Shown here: in pieces, positions 10,290-17,814 of the stretch | How the letters are laid out: every line of letters begins with the position of its first letter | Numbering within the stretch: position 1 is the stretch's first letter | Source of the DNA: Pectobacterium actinidiae | GTDB lineage: Bacteria > Pseudomonadota > Gammaproteobacteria > Enterobacterales > Enterobacteriaceae | Assembly (NCBI RefSeq): GCF_000803315.1 | Contig: NZ_JRMH01000001.1 | Span: 2,914,001 to 2,978,000, forward strand | DNA length: 64,000 nucleotides | Reading direction: 5' to 3' | Program-made: the position numbers and the translations under genes | The notes under the pieces: model-generated | Told to the model about the DNA's origin: nothing | Database searches by the model: none | What the model saw: only the letters and a program-made list of their open reading frames with translations

Positions 10290-11170
10290 ATGACAGGCAA
10301 AAGCCCTCTCTTTACCTTGAACAAGAGCGTACAAATGCCAGCTTTAGGACTTGGTGTGTATCAAAGTGGTCCTGATGAAACCGTTGCAGCGGTAGTCACC
10401 GTGCATGCAGAAGGTTATCGCATGATCGATACGGCGGCCGTCTACGGAAACGAAGCAGAAGTCGGCCAAGGCATTGTGCGAAGCGGCATCGATCGCTCCG
10501 AGGTATTCGTCACTACCAAGCCGAGTTCAATGTGCCAGCGCAATATAATCTGTGCGGGGGTCCTGCTGTACTTGGTGACCAAGTCGAGGATGAGAGGGTG
10601 AATCAGAGGATCTTGTACATCGCCGTTATCGGTGTTCCAGTACCGCTTAACGCCCCCTATCGGCGACCATGCCTGCGTGATGATGTCACGATGAGCATCT
10701 GCATCCTGTAATGCTTGCTGCACAAAAAATGGGGGCAGTTCTACTTGGTTGACAGTTGGTATGACATCGACCTGCGTGAGCAGGTCGTCCAGATGCTGGG
10801 CGCTGAAGTTGCTCACGCCCATCGGCGAGTAGTTTCTTGGCGGCCTTCCAGGATGCGACCGTTGCGTCGAAATTAGTGGGCATGGGTCAATGAAGAAGGT
10901 ATAGGTCCAAGTAATCCAGGCCTAGTTTTCGCAAGCTGCGGTCGAAAGCATGTAATGTCGAGTCGTAACCGTAATCACTAATCCTCGGTATCTCGGCCAT
11001 TCCAAAGTCGGTTAAGGCATCGTGCATCGCTGAAAACATTGACATCTTCAATTTCTCGCTTTCCGGAGAGGGAGGTGAAGGCCATTACCGCATTGGATAC
11101 AAGTGCACGTGGCGGACCAGACCCCGAAGAAGTAAATACTGAGCTCTTCAGTTTTAAAATAGAGGATTGA
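10290..11170 (+). pseudogene. Second aldo-keto reductase with an internal inversion
   Basis: A 2,5-diketo-D-gluconate reductase-like gene in three pieces. Plus strand 10290-10520 gives the N-terminus (FTLNKSVQMPALGLGVYQSG to DRSEVFVTTK). The middle is on the minus strand from 10991 down to 10521 ([61 protein letters not shown]). The C-terminus is back on the plus strand from 10992 (SAIPKSV, then [20 protein letters not shown], ending at TGA 11168-11170). Further lesions are TGG to TGA at 10887-10889 within LLHWPMP, a roughly 16-base deletion between LLADG and GVSNFS, and an extra G near 11070. Confidence 0.85.
10521..10991 (-). other. In-place inverted 471-bp segment
   Basis: Turning this segment round restores the reading frame at both junctions: VFVTTK joins [10 protein letters not shown] on the left and RWHIELG joins SAIPKSV on the right. 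Short inverted copies GCCGAG (10520-10525) and CTCGGC (10992-10997) lie at the two ends and could have guided the event. Confidence 0.8.
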
Positions 11171-11289
11171 CCGAAAGGAAGTGGAGGTATTTGTTTGCAT
11201 AACCATGCTACCCAAGCGGCTCTTTAAGCGGATGATCTTAAATAAATTTTTCACATGCATCCTAGCAGCAGGTGAGGTCGATGCTGAGA

Positions 11290-11516
11290 GTCGATACTCT
11301 GCTATGATCGAGCAAGCTGTCTATGAAGCTTCCACTGCCTAACTTTAGTCGCTGATGGAGGCTGATACCAAGGCGCTTGCCGCTATGCTCGATTGCACTT
11401 CGTTCTGACACATGTGCCCAGTTATTGCCAATACAGCGCAGGACGAAGACAAGCGAGGTGTGAGTTCTTGCCACTTGCTGGTAGAAGCGTCGCTTGCCGC
11501 CATTGATACTACTTAG
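11290..11516 (+). pseudogene. Possible NTF2/SnoaL-like gene remnant
   Basis: Broken plus-strand frames read SAMIEQAVYEA, then after stops LMEADTKALAAMLD, then a scrambled tail with stops ending at TAG 11514-11516. The pattern (E..lw.AmveaDt.aLd.lLad) recalls nuclear transport factor 2-like proteins that often sit next to aldo-keto reductase and LysR genes. Weak evidence. Confidence 0.3.
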
Positions 11517-11663
11517 TAATAGTCCTTACAGCTATTACTATGTAGGCTCTATTTTTACTAATGGGGGTCATTCTGGTGGTCTTGACAGAGTGGCAATTCA
11601 GGTTTAGCTTGTTTATTAGCCAGTTACTGGCAAAGGCGATCCCAGTCAGAGGAGCCAAATTTA

Positions 11664-11702
11664 AAAAATCCCGCTGAAGGAAACTTAAGCGGGATTTTTG
11701 TT
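11664..11702. terminator. Bidirectional rho-independent terminator
   Basis: Arms AAAATCCCGCT ending at 11675 and AGCGGGATTTT starting at 11688, with a 12-base loop. A-run on the left and T-run on the right make it a terminator for both strands. It separates the degraded island from the export locus. Confidence 0.85.
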
Positions 11703-11720
11703 TTTAGTCGTTTATTCAAT

Positions 11721-11752
11721 ACGTACACGGGAAAAATGTTCCCCGTGTACGT
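11721..11752. repeat. 11-bp perfect inverted repeat
   Basis: ACGTACACGGG (11721-11731) and CCCGTGTACGT (11742-11752) with a 10-base loop, 19 bases after the terminator. No long U-run follows. It could be a second terminator, an operator, or the edge of a lost gene. Confidence 0.5.
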
Positions 11753-12157
11753 TCCGTTTTCCCTCCGCATCGGAAGAATGTGGTGGTCAGATTGAGTGTA
11801 ACGTTGTTCGATGACAGCATTCCCCCAAATGTCTCTTAACGATTCAAGAATCCGCGGCGTAAAATCATCCGTAAAACCCTTCAAAGTTTCCGATTCTCAC
11901 AGTCTATATCTCCACGTTAAACCGACTGGTTTCCCCTGCCCTACATGCATGTTGTTGCGGGCAAATCAGTGGCGAATCTTCTGTTAGTCCTCTACGCAAG
12001 AAATTTTGCCCTAGTCCGATTGCCGTCCTCTTCCGACTTTTGCCCTATTTGCTATACTGCGAAACATTAAAATACAAACAATTAACAGAGCGCAACGCCG
12101 AACATCGTTGCCAATATCCGATGTCAATGGCGGTTCTCACCGCAAAGGCAGCTAAGT
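11753..12157. other. Upstream region of the export operon
   Basis: No supported gene. A minus-strand frame of 86 codons (11624-11884) runs through the terminator and has no recognisable product. The last 130 bases are AT-rich and hold the candidate promoter for the adaptor gene at 12158. Confidence 0.5.
12031..12058 (+). promoter_or_regulatory. Candidate sigma-70 promoter for the export operon
   Basis: TATACT at 12053-12058 is a good -10 box (consensus TATAAT). TTCCGA at 12031-12036 is a poor -35 box at 16-base spacing. The site is 100 bases upstream of the first adaptor gene. Confidence 0.35.
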
Positions 12158-12961
12158 GTGAATAAAGTGAACGTGTTCGGTTACCGCTGTACGTTAGGAC
12201 TGTTTTTTCTTGGTTCACTGTTTCAGATAGCACAGGCCAACGTGACTGACCCACTACTGCTCCCTCCTGTCAACGATGGCGCAGCCATAACTCGCACCGA
12301 TAATCAGGCTCGCGGAATCCTGGTGCCGGTCGATCAAGCAACACTTTCCAGCGATCTGCCTGGACGCATTGTGGAAATGCCGTTCAAAGAAGGTGAAACG
12401 TTCAAAAAAGGCGATGTATTAGTGCGTTTTGATTGCGCTATTTATCAGGCGCAACTCAGTGCGTCCCAAGCAGCAGCGCGGGCAGCAGAGGCTGAGTTGA
12501 GCCAAAATCAACAATTGGCACAATTGAAATCCGTCGGTAAACACGCAGTTGCGCTCTCCGCCGCACATTTGGCGCAGGCGCAAGCGGAAAGTCAGGTGTA
12601 CCAGATTCAAGTCAATCGCTGTCGCATAAATGCCCCCTTTGATGGACAAGTGGTAAAACGCCGTGCCCAGACGTTTGAGAGCGTAGCACAAGGCGCGCCA
12701 GTACTGGACGTGGTCAATAACCGTCGCCTGGAAATCAACTTATTGGTCTCCTCTCGCTTGCTGTCCGTGTTAAAAACTGGCTTGCCCTTTACCTTCACAC
12801 CGGATGAAACAGGCAAAGCTCTGCAAGCTACGGTGACAAGGCTCGGTGCGCGTATTGATGAAAGTAGCCAAACTATCGGTCTGACCGGCACTCTCGCGCA
12901 TCCAGATCAAAGTCTGATAGCCGGAATGAGCGGCACTGCGCAATTCCCGGAGGCGAAGTGA
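12158..12961 (+). CDS. Periplasmic adaptor (membrane fusion) protein
   Basis: A 267-residue soluble periplasmic subunit of an envelope-spanning exporter. It starts at GTG 12158 after an AAAGG-like site. Residues 1-27 form a signal peptide (hydrophobic core LGLFFLGSLFQIAQA). A split lipoyl domain (LSSDLPGRIVEMPFKEGETF, later RCRINAPFDGQVVKR) flanks an alpha-helical hairpin rich in Ala and Gln (residues 85-150), followed by a beta-barrel domain. This is the layout of MFP/AcrA-like adaptors, and the protein is shorter than most. The stop overlaps the next start by four bases (GTGA), so it is translationally coupled. It probably docks on the TolC-like protein encoded at 27509. Confidence 0.85.
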   Translation: MNKVNVFGYRCTLGLFFLGSLFQIAQANVTDPLLLPPVNDGAAITRTDNQARGILVPVDQATLSSDLPGRIVEMPFKEGETFKKGDVLVRFDCAIYQAQLSASQAAARAAEAELSQNQQLAQLKSVGKHAVALSAAHLAQAQAESQVYQIQVNRCRINAPFDGQVVKRRAQTFESVAQGAPVLDVVNNRRLEINLLVSSRLLSVLKTGLPFTFTPDETGKALQATVTRLGARIDESSQTIGLTGTLAHPDQSLIAGMSGTAQFPEAK

Positions 12962-14292
12962 CGTCCCCCCAGTCGTCCGCTACGGCCAGTGCCGCAGTAT
13001 TTGCTCGTTTTCTCGATGTCGAACGGCTGGCTCGAGCGGCGGCGACGAGTGAAGAATTGGCCTACTGCATTGTCAACGATAGCCAACCGCTGTTTGGCTT
13101 TCGTCACGCCGCACTGATCATCAATGGCCGCGTACGTGCAGTGACTGGCGTCACGCAGCCTACTCCTCATGCACCGTTTGTCGCGTTTATCGAACGTGCC
13201 TGCTCCCAGTTGCAAGCCGCAGACAACGCCAAATTTCGGCAATGCTCGGTAATCGAAGCCGCACAGCTTGATGAGCAGAGTCGCAGTGACTGGCTGGCAT
13301 TATCCGCGCCCGAAGCGTTGTGGTCACCGCTCAACGATCGTCAAGGCAACCCCTTTGGTGCGATTTGGTATGCCCGTGAACAACCGTGGCAAAATGCCGA
13401 CCGGATACTCGCTGAGCAGCTTGGCGGGGCCTTTAGCCATGCCTGGCTGGCACTCGAACCGCAAACCTCTCGCTGGCGCCAGCGTCGGATAAGCTGGAAA
13501 ATCGTCGTACCCGTGCTGCTGATACTCGCCAGTCTGTTCATACCGGTGCGCCAGTCTGTGTTAGCGCCGGCAGAGGTGGTTCCCCATCAGGGTCGTGTGG
13601 TTTCTGCCCCGCTGGATGGCGTCATCCAATCTTTTGCCGTGCAGCCAAATCAAAGTGTTCATCAAGGCGATGTGCTGGTGCGTTTCGATGACACCAGCCT
13701 AAAAGCTCAGGCTGACGTGGCTGAACGCGCGCTCAATGTGGCAGAAGCGGAACACCGCGCCAGTTCTCAGCGTGCGTTTCAGGATACCGACTCAAAAGCG
13801 CGGTTGGATTTTCTGGCTGCCCAAGTGGCACAAAAACGTGCCGAGCGCGATTATGCCAACGCCCTGTTAAACCGAGCCGAAATCCGCGCCGAGCGTGACG
13901 GTATCGCCGTGTTTGCCGATGCAGACCGATGGGCAGGAAAACCAGTACGTACCGGCGAGCGGTTGATGGAACTGGCAGACCCAATGCTGGCCGCATTACG
14001 GATTGAGTTGGATGTCGGCGATGCTATCCAGTTGAAACAGGATGCCCCTATCACTCTGTTTCTGGATAGCGATCCCTTGACGCCACACGCGGCGCAGTTG
14101 GAGCGTATCGCCTATGAATCCGAGCAGACTCCCGCGGGTAATCTGGCTTACCGACTGGACGGCCGTTTTACCGATGCGCCACCACGCATTGGCCTGCGTG
14201 GCACCGCCAAACTATCCGGTGACTATGTGCCACTGGCGGTCTACCTGTTCCGCCGCCCACTGGCAGTGATTCGCCAGGCGATAGGGCTATGA
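12958..14292 (+). CDS. GAF-like domain fused to HlyD-type membrane adaptor
   Basis: A 444-residue protein with an unusual front end. Residues about 15-165 look like a GAF-type domain (LAYCIVNDSQPLFGFRHAAL, then LWSPLNDRQGNPFGAIWYAR, then LAEQLGGAFSHAWLAL). One transmembrane helix follows at about 181-197 (IVVPVLLILASLFIP), then a periplasmic HlyD part. That part has a first lipoyl half (GRVVSAPLDGVIQSFAVQP), a coiled coil (residues 240-305) and a second half (IRAERDGIAVFADADRW). The predicted topology puts the GAF-like domain in the cytoplasm, where such domains bind small molecules or proteins. The start is GTG, overlapping the upstream gene; the end overlaps the M50 gene by four bases (ATGA). 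A regulatory or substrate-gating role is inference. Confidence 0.8.
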   Translation: MTSPQSSATASAAVFARFLDVERLARAAATSEELAYCIVNDSQPLFGFRHAALIINGRVRAVTGVTQPTPHAPFVAFIERACSQLQAADNAKFRQCSVIEAAQLDEQSRSDWLALSAPEALWSPLNDRQGNPFGAIWYAREQPWQNADRILAEQLGGAFSHAWLALEPQTSRWRQRRISWKIVVPVLLILASLFIPVRQSVLAPAEVVPHQGRVVSAPLDGVIQSFAVQPNQSVHQGDVLVRFDDTSLKAQADVAERALNVAEAEHRASSQRAFQDTDSKARLDFLAAQVAQKRAERDYANALLNRAEIRAERDGIAVFADADRWAGKPVRTGERLMELADPMLAALRIELDVGDAIQLKQDAPITLFLDSDPLTPHAAQLERIAYESEQTPAGNLAYRLDGRFTDAPPRIGLRGTAKLSGDYVPLAVYLFRRPLAVIRQAIGL

Positions 14293-16394
14293 ACCCACTG
14301 TTACCGGCACTGCGCGCTGACCTTCAATTAGCCGAGTCCGCCCCTGGTATTAACGGCGCGCCACAATGGGTGCTGGCCGATCCGGTTACTGGGCGCTACT
14401 TCAATTTAGCCCCGTCCGCTATCCGGCTGCTTCGTCATTGGTCCCTGCGTCACCCGCAACAAATTCTGGCCGCCGCCAATCAAGAGCCGGGTCTGCCGCT
14501 GCGGGTAAAAGAGCTGGAACAACTACTGCATTTTTTGCGTCAGCACGATCTGGTCACCTCAAACGACAGTGAACAGCGCCAGCGTTATCTCAGCAAAGCC
14601 GGAGCCATGCGCACCGGTCTGTGGAAAAGTGTCCTGCACCAATATCTGTTTTTTCGCATCCCCCTATGGCGTCCAGACCCGATACTCAACCGTTGCTGGC
14701 CTTGGTTGCAACGTTATGGCACACCATTCCTGGTGGGTGTGTACCCTTTACTGCTCGTGCTAGCTCTGTTTCTGGTCAGCCGCGATTGGGTGCGCTATAG
14801 CCATGCATTTCCTCATCTGTTCAGTTTATCTGGCATGGCCGTGTTCGGACTGTCATTGGTGTTTGCCAAGTTCATTCATGAATTAGGACACGCGTTTATG
14901 GCCAAGCGCGCTGGCTGCCGTGTGCAAAGTATGGGGGTAGCGTTTATCGTCTTGTTCCCCTTGTTCTATACCGACGTCAGCGATGCATGGAAACTCAAAG
15001 ATCGCCTGTCACGGCTGCTGATCGGCGCAGGGGGGATTCTGGCTGAGCTGCTGCTAGCCGGTATCGCACTGCTGGCTTGGACTCTGCTGCCGGATGGCCC
15101 AATGCGTACAGCGGCGTTTATGCTCTCCAGCGCCACGTGGATCACCACCCTGGCGATAAACCTAAACCCACTGATGCGTTTTGATGGTTACTTCTTGCTA
15201 AGTGACTTCTGGCGTGTGGAAAACCTACAGGACCGCGCCTATGCCTTGTGCCGCTGGCGATTGCGCGAGAGTCTATTTGGTTATGGTCATGCGCCGCCAG
15301 AAACCTGGTCGCCTCACCTGCAACGCAAGTTGCTCATCTGGGGATACGCCTCGTGGATCTGGCGTTTTTTTCTATTCTTCGGCATTGCATTGGTGGTATA
15401 CCACTTTTTTATCAAGGTGATCGGTATCGGCCTGATGCTGATTGAAATTGCCTGGTTTATTGCGCTTCCGATCTTAAAAGAAGCTTACATCTGGTGGTCT
15501 ATGCGTTCGGCTATCCATAGCGCAACCCTGCTGCGCGCTGCACTGTTGTGCCTGTTGACCCTGTTTGTCCTGCTCTTTCCATGGCGTGGCAGCGTACGTA
15601 TCCCGGCGGTGTTAGAGTCCGCCAATGTCAGCACGCTGTATTCCCCCCTGCCAGCACAAGTCAAAACCCTTTACGTCGCCGATGGTCAGCGGGTGAACGC
15701 TGGCGATCTGTTGCTGGAACTGACCTCAAACGATCTGGACTATCGCCTCGACATTGAACGCCAGCGCATTGCACTGCTGCAACAACAGCTGCGGCGTGGT
15801 GCGACCCGACAGGAAACGGCCAGCGAGACTCAGGTATTTGATCGACAATTGGCCGAATCGTTGGCGCGTTACCGGGGATTAGCGGCACAGCGCCAACGTT
15901 TATCGCTGCGTGCGCCGCAAACCGGTGTGGTACGCGATATCGCGCGGGATATGACGCCAGGCCGCTGGCTAAGCGCGGATACACCGCTGTTGCGGGTGGT
16001 GGAACCTCATCAGGGGCGCGTCATGGGCTATATTCCGGAGGATTACCTGATCCGAGCGCGACAGGGCATGCAAGGCGTGTTTATCTCGGATGACCCGGCT
16101 TTCCCTCGCCAGACGGTGAGTCTGCAAAGTATTGCCCCTACGGGCAGCGCCTACCTACAGCAAGAGATGCTAGCATCAGATCGTCACGGTCCCATCGCCG
16201 TTCGCCGTGATAATCAACACTATCCTCAACCAGTACAGGCGCAATACAGTGTCCGCTTTATCCTGACGTCGGGTAACCCATTGCCGCAGCAGCCTCTGCG
16301 TGGCAGCGTTATCTTACAAGGCGAAAAAGAATCGCTGCTGGGCAGCGTATGGCGACGTATTGCCGCCTTGGGCATCCGAGAAAGCGGATTTTGA
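14289..16394 (+). CDS. PqqD-like / M50 site-2 protease / HlyD-lipoyl fusion protein
   Basis: A 701-residue polytopic membrane protein. Residues 1-95 resemble a PqqD-type winged-helix peptide-binding domain (PQWVLADPVTGRYFNLAPSA). A multi-pass membrane domain carries the M50 zinc motif H197-E-L-G-H201 and the second metal-ligand motif N293-P-L-M-R-F-D299-G. Both motifs are complete, so the protease should be active. After further membrane helices, residues about 445-700 form a periplasmic adaptor-like domain with split lipoyl halves (YSPLPAQVKTLYVADGQRVN and SLRAPQTGVVRDIARD) around a coiled coil. The family is usually labelled peptide zinc metalloprotease. It occupies the place an ABC exporter would have in this operon. 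A leader-processing or pump-scaffold role is inference. Confidence 0.85.
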   Translation: MNPLLPALRADLQLAESAPGINGAPQWVLADPVTGRYFNLAPSAIRLLRHWSLRHPQQILAAANQEPGLPLRVKELEQLLHFLRQHDLVTSNDSEQRQRYLSKAGAMRTGLWKSVLHQYLFFRIPLWRPDPILNRCWPWLQRYGTPFLVGVYPLLLVLALFLVSRDWVRYSHAFPHLFSLSGMAVFGLSLVFAKFIHELGHAFMAKRAGCRVQSMGVAFIVLFPLFYTDVSDAWKLKDRLSRLLIGAGGILAELLLAGIALLAWTLLPDGPMRTAAFMLSSATWITTLAINLNPLMRFDGYFLLSDFWRVENLQDRAYALCRWRLRESLFGYGHAPPETWSPHLQRKLLIWGYASWIWRFFLFFGIALVVYHFFIKVIGIGLMLIEIAWFIALPILKEAYIWWSMRSAIHSATLLRAALLCLLTLFVLLFPWRGSVRIPAVLESANVSTLYSPLPAQVKTLYVADGQRVNAGDLLLELTSNDLDYRLDIERQRIALLQQQLRRGATRQETASETQVFDRQLAESLARYRGLAAQRQRLSLRAPQTGVVRDIARDMTPGRWLSADTPLLRVVEPHQGRVMGYIPEDYLIRARQGMQGVFISDDPAFPRQTVSLQSIAPTGSAYLQQEMLASDRHGPIAVRRDNQHYPQPVQAQYSVRFILTSGNPLPQQPLRGSVILQGEKESLLGSVWRRIAALGIRESGF

Positions 16395-16705
16395 CACAAA
16401 ATTAATAAACACTTTTTTACCGCTGCTTTTTATTAAATACCTTACTGGGGTAATAAAATAATGTCCCAGTCTTAACACCGGAAAAAAACATTATTTCCCC
16501 GCGTAACCCTCTATGAATTTTGGTTTTACTTTAAGCCAGCTAAATTTTTTTCTGCCGCCTATTACAAATTAGAAACGCTGAGCTATGTTGTTTAAATAGC
16601 GATTTCTCTATTTTTTAATTCCTTAAAAAATAATAAGAAGGCGAATTAATTTATTGCAAACCAATGCAGTTCCCCAAGGCCGTGTTTATTGCAAGGAGAG
16701 TCAAT
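16395..16705. other. AT-rich intergenic region before the collar-protein gene
   Basis: 311 bases without a gene. A weak TTAC/GTAA hairpin lies near 16440, and there are long AT tracts that may hold a promoter for 16706. No strong terminator separates it from the M50 gene, so read-through is possible. Confidence 0.5.
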
Positions 16706-17509
16706 ATGAAATTAACCGCATCACTATTTGCCAAGTCCGCTCTGGCAACATCTCTGGCTATTGTGTCATTCCACTCGGAAGAAGCCTCCGCTTGCGCATA
16801 CGAACCTTTAATCGGCTCAGTCTGTTATATGGTCACCGACTTTTGTCCGCGAGGATTCGTTCGAGCGGATGGACAGCTACTGCAAATTAATGCCAATCAA
16901 GCCCTCTTCTCACTGGTCGGCAACATTTATGGTGGCCAGATGTCTGCGGGCACCTTCGGTGTCCCTGACCTGCGAGGCCGAAGCGCCATCGGCGTCGGTC
17001 AAGGAACGGGGCTGAGCGTTAACGTCGTCCGCGGCCAAATGATTGGCGCAGAAACCGCCACGCTAACGGTCAACAATCTGGCAATGCACTCTCATGACGT
17101 CACCACCGTACAACCCGCCAATGATAATGTCACCATCCCCGCCATTCCGGGAACATTAAGCGTCGCGGCCACGCTCCCCCTCTCCACCACAGCACCGAGC
17201 AGTGGTGGCGCCGCCCCCATCGCGGGTCTCAATTATCTGTCAGCCATCAGTGCCACCGTTCCTGTCGGGGCGGGTACACAGAATGCCACATTCAAAGGCC
17301 CCTATGTGCAAAGCAAACCGGCGGCCGGTGCCACACTACCCGCCGATGTGACTGTCTCAGGCAGCCCCACCATCCCCACGTTCTCATTTAAAGTGCCGGA
17401 GGTGGTAGTCGGCAATACCGGTGCCAATACGCCTTTCTCTGTCCGTGATCCTGCACTCGGCCTGACCGCCTGCATCGCAGCACAAGGGATCTACCCTGAG
17501 CGTCCGTAA
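16706..17509 (+). CDS. Secreted phage-tail-collar-domain (MdpB-like) protein
   Basis: A 267-residue protein. I chose ATG 16706 because AAGGAGAG lies directly upstream and the protein then opens with a signal peptide (MKLTASLFAKSALATSLAIV, cleavage near EASA); an upstream ATG at 16664 would hide it. Residues about 30-110 match the collar fold seen in microcystin-dependent protein MdpB and tail fibres: DFCPRGFVRADGQLLQI, ALFSLVGNIYGG, TFGVPDLRGRSAIGVGQGTG. The remainder is Ala/Thr/Pro-rich, with paired cysteines near the N-terminus and one near the end. No other phage genes are nearby. Collar-domain proteins with a signal peptide next to surface-export genes suggest an extracellular partner or second cargo, which is inference. 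Confidence 0.8.
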   Translation: MKLTASLFAKSALATSLAIVSFHSEEASACAYEPLIGSVCYMVTDFCPRGFVRADGQLLQINANQALFSLVGNIYGGQMSAGTFGVPDLRGRSAIGVGQGTGLSVNVVRGQMIGAETATLTVNNLAMHSHDVTTVQPANDNVTIPAIPGTLSVAATLPLSTTAPSSGGAAPIAGLNYLSAISATVPVGAGTQNATFKGPYVQSKPAAGATLPADVTVSGSPTIPTFSFKVPEVVVGNTGANTPFSVRDPALGLTACIAAQGIYPERP

Positions 17510-17524
17510 GCGTCATCGCCTCTC

Positions 17525-17572
17525 AACGTCGCCGTACTGGCTCGAAACCTGCCCGTATCGGCGACGTTTTTT
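17525..17572 (+). terminator. Rho-independent terminator after the collar gene
   Basis: Perfect 10-bp arms AACGTCGCCG (17525-17534) and CGGCGACGTT (17559-17568) followed by a T-run to 17572. It ends the 12158-17509 transcription unit, so the giant protein gene needs its own promoter in the AT-rich 17573-17800 stretch. Confidence 0.9.
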
Positions 17573-17814
17573 ATGCTGTACTTCACACCTAGCATCTTTT
17601 TTTACAATGGCTTTCGGAAATCAGCGTATTTTTTAATACACATTGATAAATTCACATTTTCAAGAATCGACTTTTAACTTAGATTTACAATAAGACAACA
17701 AAATAATCATGTGGCAATCGTTTTTCTGCCATTTTTGTTACGTGACGTTTGGCGTCTCCCTGCAACGTATTTCAGGTTGTGATCACTTGGCAATGATTTT
17801 CGGGAGTACCTTTT

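Noticed and set aside
11624..11884. 86-codon reverse-strand frame
   Set aside because: Passes through a clear bidirectional terminator and shows no recognisable domain or ribosome site.
16706..17509. Prophage remnant suggested by the tail-collar domain
   Set aside because: Signal peptide, own terminator and absence of any other phage gene argue for a host surface protein.
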